Shown here one piece after another: positions 27,651 to 36,630 of a stretch of DNA of 64,000 nt. Under the pieces are notes generated by a model that worked only from the letters and a program-made list of their open reading frames with translations, was not told the origin of the DNA and searched no databases. The position numbers and the translations under genes are program-made. Source of the DNA: Rudanella lutea DSM 19387 (GTDB lineage Bacteria > Bacteroidota > Bacteroidia > Cytophagales > Spirosomataceae); NCBI RefSeq assembly GCF_000383955.1, contig NZ_KB913013.1, positions 3,863,694-3,927,693 on the forward strand, given 5' to 3'. How positions within the stretch are numbered: position 1 is the first letter of the stretch; every line of letters starts with the position of its first letter.

Positions 27651-27790
27651 ACCGGTTGATTCGCTGCCTGTCGAAACGATAAACCAAAAACGGGAGTACC
27701 GGCCGTCCAATACCCTAAATCGGGAGCCGGGTTTGCTTTTAGTAAAAGACGGGTGGAGCAATCCGCTATTCACAGTTAACCAGAACCTTC

Positions 27791-29446
27791 ATGAGCATTC
27801 GAGTTTTATCCGGCACCTTCGCCTTGTTACTTGTAGGGATGGCCTTGCTGACCGGGGCCAAACCGGCCGCTGTCCGGCGGGCTGATGTCATTGTGTACGG
27901 AGGCACGTCGGCCGCTATCACGGCGGCTGTGCAGGTCCGAAAAATGGGTAAATCGGTCATTGTCGTTTCGCCCGACAAACACCTCGGCGGCCTGTCGTCA
28001 GGTGGGTTGGGCTTTACCGATACGGGCGATAAATCGGTGATTGGTGGGCTTTCGCGCCAGTTTTACGGGCGTCTGTACAACCACTACCAGACCGACGAAG
28101 CCTGGAAATGGCAGAAGCGCAGCGAGTACGGCAATAAAGGTCAGGGAACACCCGCTATCGACGGGGCTGCCCGTACCATGTGGATTTTTGAGCCCCACGC
28201 GGCCGAGAAAGTCTTTGAGGACTTTGTCCGCGAAAACAACATCACGATCTACCGCGACGAATGGCTCGACCGGAGCCCGAAAGGAGTCCAGAAAAAGGGC
28301 GCGGCCATTCAGTCGTTCCGAACGCTGGGCGGCACCGTGTACGAAGGCAAGATGTTTATCGACGCCACCTACGAGGGTGACCTGATGGCGGCTGCCGGGG
28401 TGAAGTACCACGTGGGCCGGGAAGCCAATAGTGTGTATGGTGAGCAATTCAACGGGGTGCAGCCGGGCGTGTTTCACCACGGGCATCATTTCAAAACGAA
28501 TGTGAGCCCGTACGTGGTACCGGGTGACCCCAAAAGTGGCCTTTTACCCGAAGTGTCGGCCGAACCGATTGCTGAGAAAGGATCAGGCGACAAGAAAATT
28601 CAGGCGTATTGTTTTCGGATGTGCCTGAGCAACCACCCCGACAACCGTATCCCGTTTGCCAAACCGGCCGGTTACGACCCCAAACGGTACGAACTGCTGG
28701 CGCGGGTGTATGCCAATGGCTGGACCGAGACATTCCAGAAATACGACCCCATTCCGAACCGAAAAACCGATACCAACAACCACGGTCCGTTCAGCACTGA
28801 CTATATCGGCAAAAACTACGACTACCCCGAGGCCAGCTACGAACGCCGTCGGGAAATCATCAAAGATCACGAGCTGTACCAGAAAGGGCTGATGTATTTT
28901 CTGCAAAATGACCCGCGCGTACCGGCCGATGTACACGCGCAGATGCAGCAGTGGGGTTTGCCTAAAGACGAGTTTACCGATAACGGTGGGTGGCCGCATC
29001 AGCTTTACATTCGCGAAGCCCGTCGGATGATTGGCGTGTTTGTGATGAAAGAGGCCGATGCCCTCGGTAAAACGAGCGTGCCAAATCCCGTGGGTATGGG
29101 ATCGTATGCGCTCGACTCGCACAACGCGCAACGGTACGTAAAAGCCGACGGCTTTGTGCAGGATGAGGGCGATATTGGTGTTCACCCCGACAAACCGTAT
29201 TCCATTGCTTATGGCTCTATTTTGCCGAAAGAAAATGAGTGCAGCAATTTGCTGGTGCCCGTTTGTGTGTCGGCTTCGCACATTGCCTACGGCTCAATTC
29301 GGATGGAGCCGGTGTTCATGATTCTGGGCCAGTCGGCCGCAACGGCCGCCGTGCTGGCGATCGACAACAAGGTGTCACCCCAGCGGCTTCCGTACGAAAA
29401 GCTCCGCGCTGTACTGGTAAAAGACGGGCAGAAGTTGGAGTTATAA
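27791..29446 (+). CDS. Exported FAD-dependent oxidoreductase (FAD_oxidored type)
   Basis: 551 residues. Signal peptide residues 1-25 (VLSGTFALLLVGMALLTGAKPA). A dinucleotide-binding motif follows: VIVYGGTSAAITAAVQVRKMG (about 34-54), then LGGLSSGGLGF. YEGDLMAAAGVKYHVGRE (about 196-213) matches the family that often lies next to glycan or polyol genes. The C-terminal IPYGSI-like CVSASHIAYGSIRMEPVFMI contains the second FAD contact. Substrate unknown; a periplasmic or outer-surface oxidation linked to the uptake genes is likely. Convergent with the MFS gene. Confidence 0.85.
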   Translation: MSIRVLSGTFALLLVGMALLTGAKPAAVRRADVIVYGGTSAAITAAVQVRKMGKSVIVVSPDKHLGGLSSGGLGFTDTGDKSVIGGLSRQFYGRLYNHYQTDEAWKWQKRSEYGNKGQGTPAIDGAARTMWIFEPHAAEKVFEDFVRENNITIYRDEWLDRSPKGVQKKGAAIQSFRTLGGTVYEGKMFIDATYEGDLMAAAGVKYHVGREANSVYGEQFNGVQPGVFHHGHHFKTNVSPYVVPGDPKSGLLPEVSAEPIAEKGSGDKKIQAYCFRMCLSNHPDNRIPFAKPAGYDPKRYELLARVYANGWTETFQKYDPIPNRKTDTNNHGPFSTDYIGKNYDYPEASYERRREIIKDHELYQKGLMYFLQNDPRVPADVHAQMQQWGLPKDEFTDNGGWPHQLYIREARRMIGVFVMKEADALGKTSVPNPVGMGSYALDSHNAQRYVKADGFVQDEGDIGVHPDKPYSIAYGSILPKENECSNLLVPVCVSASHIAYGSIRMEPVFMILGQSAATAAVLAIDNKVSPQRLPYEKLRAVLVKDGQKLEL

Positions 29447-29551
29447 GAAAGGAGGAAAGGGAGGGGGAGGAAGGAGAAAAGGGAGGAAGGAGAAAGCGGA
29501 TGCACAACCCCTTTCTCCCTTTCGTCCCTTCTCCTTTTTCCCTTTTTCCTT
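29447..29551. repeat. Purine/pyrimidine palindrome between convergent FAD-oxidoreductase and MFS genes
   Basis: 29447-29498 is almost pure purine (GGAGGAA/AGGAGAA-type units). About 29510-29551 is almost pure pyrimidine (CTTTCTCCCTTTCGTCCC-like). The arms pair imperfectly around GCGGATGCACAACCCC. It starts directly after the oxidoreductase stop and ends at the MFS stop, so it spans the whole gap and could terminate both. Confidence 0.65.
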
Positions 29552-30817
29552 TTATTCTAAATAATCCAGGTCTTTACCGTGGGTTTCGGGAACGGTCAGA
29601 ATGGAGTAAAAGCCGATAGCGAACGCTACCAGGCCTACAATGGCCCCGGCCTGAATCACGTCGACGCTTGGTTTGAGGAGTTGGTACGAGGTAGTCATCG
29701 GAATTACGAGCCCGCGCACCATGTTGGGTACCGTAGTGGCTGCTGTAGCCCGGAGGTTGGTGCCAAACTGCTCGGCCCCGATAGTAACAAACATGGCCCA
29801 GTACCCAATGCCGAATCCCATAAGGCCACAAAGGGTGTAGAAGGTGGTGCCCGATTTAACCCCGCCGTACAGGTAAATTATGGTAATGAGCAGCGTGAAG
29901 GCCATGAGCAGGGCCACGGCTTTTTTGCGCGATTCCAGATATTGACTCAGTACCCCGCTGATAAGGTCGCCCGTGGCCAGACCTACGTAGGTCCACATGA
30001 TAGCGAGGCCCGGCTTGATTTCTTCGTCGAGGCCCAGCGCTACCCCAAACTCGTTGGATAGTGTGGCCAGGATCCCAATCACAAACCAGGTGGGCAGGCC
30101 AATACCGATGCACTTGAGGTAGCGGGTCAGGCGGTCGGCGTTGGTGAAAAACGAGAAGAAATCGCCCCGCTTCACGTCTTCCTGCTCGGTCACGTTTTTA
30201 AACATGCCCGACTCCACCACCCCCACGCGGAGCAGTAACAGGCCGATACCCATGCCGCCCCCTACAAAAAAGGCCATCTGCCAGCTAAACCACTGCACGG
30301 TGAAGTAGGCTACCACTGCCCCAAACAGGCCGATGCCCGCCACCAGCGAGGTGCCAATGGCGCGTAACTCTTTGGGTAACACCTCACTCACCAGCGTGAT
30401 ACCGGCCCCCAGCTCACCCGCCAAACCAATGCCGGCTATGAACCGCATGAGGGCGTAATAGGTGAAAGGGTCCATAAACGTAACCTGATCCACAAAGCCA
30501 CAGGCAATGTTAGCCAGCGAATAGGTGATGATGCTGCCAAACAACACCGACAGGCGGCCGCGCTTATCGCCCAGAACCCCCCAGAGGATTCCGCCCAGCA
30601 GCAAACCGCCCATTTGCCAGTTCAGAATGCTGGTGCCTACGGTTGAGATTTGCTCGGCGTTGAGACCCATTTCTTTCAGACTGGGTACCCGCACAATGCC
30701 AAACAGCAGCAGGTCGTAGATATCGACGAAGTAGCCAAGGGCGGCTACAATAACAGGCAGGCTAAATAATGAGGCCGTGTTAGAACGGGGAGGGGCTTGC
30801 GTTGTAGGAATAGACAT
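29552..30817 (-). CDS. MFS transporter, paralogue 3 of 3
   Basis: About 421 residues, 12 helices. It shares FVDIYDLLLFGIVRVPSLKEMGL and GDKRGRLSVLFGSIITYSLA with the MFS genes at 16.2 and 18.5 kb. It lies upstream of, and divergent in neither sense from, the TIM-barrel gene at 30.9 kb: the TIM-barrel gene precedes it on the minus strand with a 49 bp gap, so the two are probably one operon. Start ATG at 30817. The substrate is likely the product of the TIM-barrel/oxidoreductase pair, by inference. Confidence 0.88.
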   Translation of the reverse strand: MSIPTTQAPPRSNTASLFSLPVIVAALGYFVDIYDLLLFGIVRVPSLKEMGLNAEQISTVGTSILNWQMGGLLLGGILWGVLGDKRGRLSVLFGSIITYSLANIACGFVDQVTFMDPFTYYALMRFIAGIGLAGELGAGITLVSEVLPKELRAIGTSLVAGIGLFGAVVAYFTVQWFSWQMAFFVGGGMGIGLLLLRVGVVESGMFKNVTEQEDVKRGDFFSFFTNADRLTRYLKCIGIGLPTWFVIGILATLSNEFGVALGLDEEIKPGLAIMWTYVGLATGDLISGVLSQYLESRKKAVALLMAFTLLITIIYLYGGVKSGTTFYTLCGLMGFGIGYWAMFVTIGAEQFGTNLRATAATTVPNMVRGLVIPMTTSYQLLKPSVDVIQAGAIVGLVAFAIGFYSILTVPETHGKDLDYLE

Positions 30818-30866
30818 ACTGGTTTCTTTGACGTAATAATACAAAACGCACCGGTTTCCGCGTGGC

Positions 30867-31805
30867 TCAAAGGCTTTTCAGAATGGCGTTCATCTTTTGC
30901 AGGGCTGTTTTGGCCACTACAAGTGGGTCTTGCGCATAGTACCCTTTATTAAACACCTCAAACGAGAGTACAATGGGCCGGTCGGGGTTGCGGATGGCCG
31001 TCAGAATCGGCTTGATGGGCGCAATACCGTCGCCGGGGTACACCCGGTCGGCATCGACGATGGTCTCGCGGGCAATGTTGGGGTAGTCGTTAATGTGGAA
31101 AATCTCAACGGCCGGTTTTCCCACCAGCGCCAGACTTTCGATAGCCGAACCGCCTTTGTACAGGTGGTATACATCGAGCAATACCCGTGCCGAGGGGTGG
31201 CCCGCTTCGGCGGCTACGTACAGCACGTCGCTCAGGCGGTTGAGGTTTTTCGAAAAGCCCCAGAGTTCAAGCTGCGGGTGTACGCCGGTTTGGTCGCCGA
31301 GCTCAAGAATGGTGCGGAACCGTTCGGCGGCTTTTTTCAGGTCCAGACCGGGCTGCGTGGTGGCGCCCATCGGGGGGGCAGCCGTGCGGGTGCACCCTAC
31401 AGCGGCCAACTGATCCATCTCGCGCTTGAGCTGATCGAGGGCTTTGGCCCGTTGGGCGTTATCGTCGACAATCCAGGTCGCAAACCCGATGGCGTTTTCG
31501 GCTTTCAGGCCGAGGTCGTTTAACCGTTGGCGGGCTTCGGCTAAGGTGCCGCCCTGATCCAGAAACGCCTGCAACGAGTTCATCCAGATTTCTACCGACC
31601 GAAACCCGGCTTTCGACGCTACTTCAAGTTCTTTGGCAAACCCCAGTTTATGGCCCATAATGGTGCTCATATTCAGGCAGGGAGTAAATGAAGCGGCTGG
31701 TTTGGCGGCCTCGGCGGGCGTGCTGAGGGCGGGTAGGAGGGTGGCTCCGGCACTCGCTCCAAAAGTAGCTAATGCCTGACGACGCGAAACGGATGGGAGA
31801 GACAT
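30867..31805 (-). CDS. Exported sugar phosphate isomerase/epimerase-like TIM-barrel protein
   Basis: 312 residues. N-terminal SRRQALATFGASAGATLLPAL looks like a Tat signal (twin Arg, Ala-rich). The xylose-isomerase-like TIM barrel follows: LNMSTIMGHKLGFAKELEVA, FRSVEIWM (Glu ligand, about 75-82), HPQLELWGFSKNLN (about 180-193), VLLDVYHLYKGG (Asp/His) and VLSFEVFNKGYY (Glu). Related enzymes interconvert keto sugars or inositols. The presence of all four metal-ligand positions suggests it is active. It is transcribed with the MFS gene. Confidence 0.86.
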   Translation of the reverse strand: MSLPSVSRRQALATFGASAGATLLPALSTPAEAAKPAASFTPCLNMSTIMGHKLGFAKELEVASKAGFRSVEIWMNSLQAFLDQGGTLAEARQRLNDLGLKAENAIGFATWIVDDNAQRAKALDQLKREMDQLAAVGCTRTAAPPMGATTQPGLDLKKAAERFRTILELGDQTGVHPQLELWGFSKNLNRLSDVLYVAAEAGHPSARVLLDVYHLYKGGSAIESLALVGKPAVEIFHINDYPNIARETIVDADRVYPGDGIAPIKPILTAIRNPDRPIVLSFEVFNKGYYAQDPLVVAKTALQKMNAILKSL

Positions 31806-31988
31806 TGTATGTGCGTAAGTAATGTACAACCTACAATAGAGCGATTTGGTCAGATTTTACCCATTGCCGGTTTGAGTTGACCCATAAAAGCAGATTTTAA
31901 GGCCGTAAAACCTGGTTCGGGGTTAGGCTGTTGTGATCTGTGGGTAGGTTGGCCGACCGGCCCGCCCCGTCAGACAAACCATATCCGT

Positions 31989-32498
31989 ATGAATACCTTC
32001 CTCAAATCAGTGGTTAGTGGGTTGGCCGGAGCGGCTGCCCTCAACCTGTGGCATGAGACTATCCGGCGGGTAGTCCCCGAAGCCCCGCGAGCCGATATTC
32101 TGGGCGAACGCTCGTTGCAGAAAATCATGCGCGCCGTTGGGAAAACCCCACCGGCCGACGAAGAAGACCTGTACGGCCCAGCGATGGTGGCCGATCTGCT
32201 CTCCAACACGGCCTATTATAGCCTCATTGGTACGGCCCGCCCCGAACATGCGTACCCGGTGGGGGCGGCACTTGGGTTAGCGGCTGGCGTGGGGGCCCTG
32301 GTGCTACCCGGCCCCTGGGGTTTGGGTAAAGCACCCACCAACCGGACTACGGCCACGCAGGTGATGACCGTAGGCTGGTATTTGCTGGGCGGACTGGTAA
32401 CGGCCGCCGTTTACACTCGGTTAGCTGAACGCCCTGTTGCTTCCTCCGATGAAACCGGTGAGCCAACCGACGCCCCCACCGAAACGCCCGACTCATGA
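31989..32498 (+). CDS. Small membrane protein of unknown function
   Basis: 169 residues with a hydrophobic N-terminal segment (FLKSVVSGLAGAAALNLWHE), a central helix (AYPVGAALGLAAGVGALVLPG, about 88-108) and a third (VMTVGWYLLGGLVTAAVYT, about 125-143). The C-terminal 20 residues are rich in Thr, Pro and Glu. I do not recognise the family. Its stop overlaps the start of endonuclease V (ATGA), so the two are co-translated. Glycine-rich helices suggest a small membrane-associated protein. Confidence 0.75.
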   Translation: MNTFLKSVVSGLAGAAALNLWHETIRRVVPEAPRADILGERSLQKIMRAVGKTPPADEEDLYGPAMVADLLSNTAYYSLIGTARPEHAYPVGAALGLAAGVGALVLPGPWGLGKAPTNRTTATQVMTVGWYLLGGLVTAAVYTRLAERPVASSDETGEPTDAPTETPDS

Positions 32499-33181
32499 AT
32501 TACACGCCCTTACACCCCTGGGACGTAACCCCCACCGAGGCCGTTGCGCTGCAACAACAGATGCGCCAACAGATTCGGATTGAGCCACTGACGCAACCCG
32601 TCCGGACGATTGCGGGCTGCGATATTTCGTTCAATAAGTTTGAGGAAACGGTGTATGCGGGGATTGTGGTGCTAAATCTGGCTGATTTGTCGGTGCTTGA
32701 AGAGGTGGGCGTCATCAGCCGCGCTACGTTTCCGTACGTGCCGGGTTTGCTGTCGTTTCGGGAGGCTCCAGCCCTGCTCGAAGCCTGGGAGAAGCTCCAG
32801 AAAGCCCCCGACGCGGTGATGTTCGACGGGCATGGCATGGCGCACCCGCGTCGGATTGGCATTGCGGCCCACATTGGCCTGTTTATCGACCGGCCTTCGT
32901 TTGGGTGTGGCAAGTCGGTGCTGGTGGGTAAGTACGACGAGCCCGCTCCCGAACGGGGCAACTGGTCGCCCATGCGGCATTATGGTGAGGTGGTGGGGGC
33001 TGCGCTCCGCACCAAAAATCGGGTCAATCCGGTGTACGTTTCGCCCGGCCACCGGATCGACCTGCCTGCGGCTATTGAGTTAACCCTCGCCTGCGACGGA
33101 GGCTACCGTATTCCTGAGCCTACGCGCCGGGCGCACAATCTGGTGAATGCGTTGCGCAGAGGAGAAAGAGTACCTGGCTAG
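32495..33181 (+). CDS. nfi: Endonuclease V (deoxyinosine 3' endonuclease)
   Basis: 228 residues, typical length. Conserved: AGCDISF (catalytic Asp, about 43-49), FPYVPGLLSFREAPALLEAW (about 86-105), VMFDGHGMAHPRRIGIAAHIG (catalytic Asp and His, about 108-128) and CGKSVLVGKY. It nicks DNA at the second phosphodiester 3' of deoxyinosine, in repair of deaminated adenine. It overlaps the membrane-protein gene by 4 bp. Its stop codon is in the loop of the convergent terminator that follows. Confidence 0.93.
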   Translation: MNYTPLHPWDVTPTEAVALQQQMRQQIRIEPLTQPVRTIAGCDISFNKFEETVYAGIVVLNLADLSVLEEVGVISRATFPYVPGLLSFREAPALLEAWEKLQKAPDAVMFDGHGMAHPRRIGIAAHIGLFIDRPSFGCGKSVLVGKYDEPAPERGNWSPMRHYGEVVGAALRTKNRVNPVYVSPGHRIDLPAAIELTLACDGGYRIPEPTRRAHNLVNALRRGERVPG

Positions 33182-33200
33182 CCCGGTACTCTCTCTCCTC
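33158..33200. terminator. Convergent terminator between nfi and the Gfo/Idh gene
   Basis: GAGGAGAAAGAGTACC (33159-33174) pairs with GGTACTCTCTCTCCTC (33185-33200) with one mismatch. The nfi stop lies in the loop and the right arm overlaps the stop of the opposite gene, so one hairpin serves both. Confidence 0.7.
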
Positions 33201-34257
33201 AAAAGTTTACCACGCCCCCCGTCCGCTGCGATTCATAAATGGCCTGGAACAACTGTACTACCCGGCGGCCATCTTCGCCCGTGACGGCCGGAGTGCGGTT
33301 CTGCCCAACGGATTCGCAGAACTCGCGGAGCTGCTCGGCAAAGAAAAAGACCATGTTGTCGACGGAGTGAAAATGGTCGGCATCGGCTTTGACCCATTCT
33401 GCCAGCAGGTGTTCCTCACCCGGCACGGTCCAAAGGTCGTTGGCAGGTGGCTCCTGAATAGTCGATTGGCCCGCCACGAACATAGATCCGCCATCGGTTT
33501 GTACACCTACCGATGCCCCACTGCTGCCGTGTACATGCACCTTTCCGTATAGGCCCGGCTTTTGCGAATTACTGAGCATGATGTTGCCCAGGCCCCCATT
33601 TTTGAAGCGGACAATGGCCAGAGCGGTGTCTTCGACTTCAATGTACGGGTGGTTGACATTCGCCCACACGCCAAACACCGATTCGGGTTCGCCCATGTAC
33701 CAGAGCAGCAAGTCCAGCTGGTGGGGGGCCTGGTTCACCAGTACGCCACCGCCTTCGGTGGCCCACTTGCCGCGCCAGGGATCGCTGGCGTAATAGGCCT
33801 CGCCCCGCCAACCCAGCAGTTGCGCCACACCCAGCGCCGGATTGCCAATTTTACCGTCAAGGATAGCCTGCTTCACACGCGTGCTTGAGGCATAGAACCG
33901 ACGTTGGCTCACCGTGCCCAGAAACCGGTTGGCCTTTTGAGCGGCCTCAATCATGGCGTCGCAGTCTTCCACCGACGCGGCTAAGGGCTTTTCGACCAGC
34001 ACATGCGCCCCCGCTTCGAGCGCCGGGATAGTTACTTCGCGGTGGGCCGGGTGAGGGGTGCAAACGATACAAACGTCGACCTTTTCGCGGGTAATCATGT
34101 CGGCAATGTCGGTATAAGCCGCAATGCCATACTGATCGGCAAAAGCCTGGGCCCGTTCCTTATTTCGGCCATAAACGGCCACCAGATTACCGACCGACTG
34201 AGCGGCCTTGGCGTGTAAATGGGCCACTTTAGCAGGCCCGATGATTGCGATGTTCAT
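33199..34257 (-). CDS. Gfo/Idh/MocA-family NAD(P)-dependent oxidoreductase
   Basis: 352 residues. Rossmann start MNIAIIGPAKVAHLHAKAAQ (Gly motif GPAKVA is a variant of GxGxxG), then CIVCTPHPAHREVTIPALEAGAHVLVEKPLA (about 63-93), where EKP is the family signature with the catalytic Lys. The C-terminal domain has QAPHQLDLLLWYMG (about 180-193). It oxidises a sugar, inositol or related polyol; substrate unknown. Divergent from nadC (164 bp between starts). Confidence 0.88.
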   Translation of the reverse strand: MNIAIIGPAKVAHLHAKAAQSVGNLVAVYGRNKERAQAFADQYGIAAYTDIADMITREKVDVCIVCTPHPAHREVTIPALEAGAHVLVEKPLAASVEDCDAMIEAAQKANRFLGTVSQRRFYASSTRVKQAILDGKIGNPALGVAQLLGWRGEAYYASDPWRGKWATEGGGVLVNQAPHQLDLLLWYMGEPESVFGVWANVNHPYIEVEDTALAIVRFKNGGLGNIMLSNSQKPGLYGKVHVHGSSGASVGVQTDGGSMFVAGQSTIQEPPANDLWTVPGEEHLLAEWVKADADHFHSVDNMVFFFAEQLREFCESVGQNRTPAVTGEDGRRVVQLFQAIYESQRTGGVVNF

Positions 34258-34421
34258 ACCGCAACAAAGTACGATATTGCGGCACTCCTACCGTTTTTAA
34301 ATTAATCTGTACAAATTTGCTCTTCCACGGCTAGAGAGGCACAAGATTTTGTGGTTTCTGGCGTCAGGCCCGAGCGTAGCCATTTCCGAATGGCGGATCG
34401 GTAATTACAGATCAACAGAAC

Positions 34422-35270
34422 ATGACCTTACACGAATTTATCAAGACGGCCCTGGCCGAAGACGTTGGCGACGGCGATCACACTTCGCTGGCAACTATTC
34501 CGGCCGATGCCCAACGACGCGCCCGGCTACTTGTAAAAGACACGGGCATTCTGGCGGGGGTTGACGTAGCGTTAGCCATTTTCGAAGAAGTAGACCCTAA
34601 TTTCGAGGTGGAAGTACTGATGGAAGACGGCGTTTCGATGAAGCCCGGCGACATTGTGCTGACCGTTTCGGGGAATGCCCGGAATATTCTTACTGCCGAG
34701 CGGCTGGTGCTCAATTGCATGCAACGGATGAGCGGTATTGCCACCCAAACGCGCCGGATGGTGGACCTGATTCAAGGCACCCGCGCCCAATTGCTCGACA
34801 CCCGCAAGACAACGCCCAACTTCCGTATCTGCGAGAAAATGGCCGTAAAAATTGGCGGGGGCGTAAATCACCGCTTCGGGCTGTACGATATGATTCTGAT
34901 CAAAGACAATCATATCGACTATGCCGGGGGCGTGACACAGGCCATTACGCAGGCTAACCAATACCTGAAACGTACGGGTCGGCAGTTGGAGATCGAAGTG
35001 GAAATGCGCACCCGTGCCGAAGTAGAGGAGGTGCTGAAACTAACCGAGTCGGGCGATGTCCGGGTGGATGTGCTGCTGCTCGACAATTTCAAACCCGACG
35101 AAATCCGGGACCTTGTCCGGCTCATCGACAACCGGATTACGACCGAAGCCTCAGGCGGCATCACGGAAGCGAATCTGCGCGCTTACGCCGAAACGGGCGT
35201 TAACTTTATCTCGTCAGGGGCGCTGACGCACCATGTGCGCAGTCTGGATCTGAGTTTGAAGGCGTATTAA
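34422..35270 (+). CDS. nadC: Nicotinate-nucleotide pyrophosphorylase (quinolinate phosphoribosyltransferase)
   Basis: 282 residues. Makes nicotinate mononucleotide from quinolinate and PRPP, releasing CO2. Visible: EDVGDGDHTS (about 13-22), LNCMQRMSGIAT (about 95-106), LLDTRKTTPNFRICEKMAVKIGGG (about 122-146), HRFGLYDMILIKDNHI (about 149-164), and TEASGGITEANLRAYAETGVNFISSGALTH near the end. It leads the NAD de novo set nadC-nadA-(TA)-nadB on the + strand; nadA starts 129 bp later, after a heptamer palindrome. Confidence 0.95.
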   Translation: MTLHEFIKTALAEDVGDGDHTSLATIPADAQRRARLLVKDTGILAGVDVALAIFEEVDPNFEVEVLMEDGVSMKPGDIVLTVSGNARNILTAERLVLNCMQRMSGIATQTRRMVDLIQGTRAQLLDTRKTTPNFRICEKMAVKIGGGVNHRFGLYDMILIKDNHIDYAGGVTQAITQANQYLKRTGRQLEIEVEMRTRAEVEEVLKLTESGDVRVDVLLLDNFKPDEIRDLVRLIDNRITTEASGGITEANLRAYAETGVNFISSGALTHHVRSLDLSLKAY

Positions 35271-35271
35271 A

Positions 35272-35396
35272 TCAAGACACTCGATTTTAGACATTAGACG
35301 TTAGATTTTTGTTGTATCAATGAACGATAAGCAATGATGCACAAGACCAGGCTCATAGTCTAACGTCTAAAGTCCAACATCTAAAATCTCTCCATC
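35272..35396. repeat. Heptamer palindrome, nadC-nadA gap
   Basis: Left arm about 35285-35310 (TTTTAGACATTAGACGTTAG, period 7), right arm about 35355-35388 (AGTCTAACGTCTAAAGTCC, then ATCTAAAATC). The loop holds TGATGCACAAGACCA, close to the GCTGACGCAAGAACA core of other copies. It starts a few bases after the nadC stop and ends just before the GTG start of nadA. Confidence 0.65.
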
Positions 35397-35398
35397 AA

Positions 35399-36394
35399 GT
35401 GGAAGCATTACTCGAAGAAGTTCAGCGCGTGGGTTATGTAAACAAACCCGTTGACGAGAATATAGATCTGGTAGCCGAAATCAAGCGACTCAAAAAAGAG
35501 AAAAACGCGGTGATTCTGGCTCACTATTACGTAGATGGCAGTATTCAGGACCTGGCCGATTACATCGGCGACAGCCTGGGCCTGAGCCAGCAGGCGGCCG
35601 CTACACCCGCCGACATGATTGTGTTCTGTGGCGTTCACTTCATGGGTGAAACGGCTAAAGTGCTCTCGCCTGAGAAAAAAGTGGTGATCCCCGACCTCAA
35701 CGCGGGCTGCTCCCTCGCCGACTCGGCCCCGGCCGACAAGTTTGCGGCTTTCAAGGCACAGTACCCCGACCACATTGTGTTGTCGTACATCAACTGTTCG
35801 GCCGAAATCAAGGCCCTGTCCGACATCATTGTGACCTCGTCCAACGCGTTGAAGATTGTCGAAAGTCTGCCCAAAGACCAGAAGATCATCTTCGCGCCCG
35901 ACGCTAACCTGGGTCGGTATATTTCCAAGAAAACCGGTCGCGACATGGTGCTGTGGGACGGGGCCTGCATTGTCCACATCGACATCTCGCTCGAAAAACT
36001 ACAGAAGCTCCGCGCCGAACACCCCGACGCCAAGTTTGTGGCTCACCCCGAGTGTCAGGAGCATATCCTGATGCACGCCGATTACATTGGCTCCACGACG
36101 GCCCTGCTCAAGTACGTGGTCGATAGTCCTGAGCAGACGTTTATTGTGGGAACAGAAGCGGGCATCCTGCACAAGATGCGGCAGGCGGCTCCGCATAAGA
36201 ATATTATTCCGGCTCCGGCATCGGCTAATAACACCTGTGCCTGTTCGGAGTGCCCGTACATGAAGATGAACACGCTCGAAAAGCTTTACAACTGCATGTT
36301 GTATGAGCAACCCGAGATTATTGTACCCGAGGACGTACGCGTGAAGGCCGAGGCTTCGGTGCTGCGAATGCTGGAGTTGAGCAAGAACTTGTAA
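35399..36394 (+). CDS. nadA: Quinolinate synthase
   Basis: 331 residues starting at a GTG. Condenses iminoaspartate with dihydroxyacetone phosphate to quinolinate using a [4Fe-4S] cluster. Three cysteine contexts expected for the cluster are present: [13 protein letters not shown] (about 79), [13 protein letters not shown] (about 142) and [11 protein letters not shown] (about 280-286). The last 28 codons or so (from about 36310) recur at 36988-37072 between the two TA modules. The GTG is used because no ATG is placed to include the conserved N-terminus. Confidence 0.94.
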   Translation: MEALLEEVQRVGYVNKPVDENIDLVAEIKRLKKEKNAVILAHYYVDGSIQDLADYIGDSLGLSQQAAATPADMIVFCGVHFMGETAKVLSPEKKVVIPDLNAGCSLADSAPADKFAAFKAQYPDHIVLSYINCSAEIKALSDIIVTSSNALKIVESLPKDQKIIFAPDANLGRYISKKTGRDMVLWDGACIVHIDISLEKLQKLRAEHPDAKFVAHPECQEHILMHADYIGSTTALLKYVVDSPEQTFIVGTEAGILHKMRQAAPHKNIIPAPASANNTCACSECPYMKMNTLEKLYNCMLYEQPEIIVPEDVRVKAEASVLRMLELSKNL

Positions 36395-36405
36395 TCTCAA
36401 TAGTT

Positions 36406-36630
36406 ATGCAGACTATCTTGGTACAACCACGCAATCAGGAAGAGTTGCAGCTGGTAACACAACTGATGAAGCGAATGAAGATTAGAGCCTCACTGGTTGA
36501 AGAGACACCGAAGCAACGTAAAAAGCGTGAGATCTTAGACAGCCTTGAACGGAGCGTTGATGAGATGAATGCTTACTTGCGTGGAGAAGTCGAAATGAAA
36601 TCAGCCGATGATTTTCTCAAAGAACTTTAA
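36406..36630 (+). CDS. Antitoxin of TA module 1, partner toxin broken
   Basis: 74 residues, all charged helices: QEELQLVTQLMKRMKIRASLVEETPKQRKKREILDSLERS. Clearly homologous to the antitoxin at 37085 (shared MKI(R/K)A..VxETPxQxxxRE pattern). It starts 11 bp after the nadA stop and overlaps the toxin start by 23 bp. No clear DNA-binding domain beyond the N-terminal half. With its toxin interrupted it may be an orphan antitoxin, possibly still able to bind the second toxin. Lower GC than nadA and nadB. Confidence 0.8.
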   Translation: MQTILVQPRNQEELQLVTQLMKRMKIRASLVEETPKQRKKREILDSLERSVDEMNAYLRGEVEMKSADDFLKEL

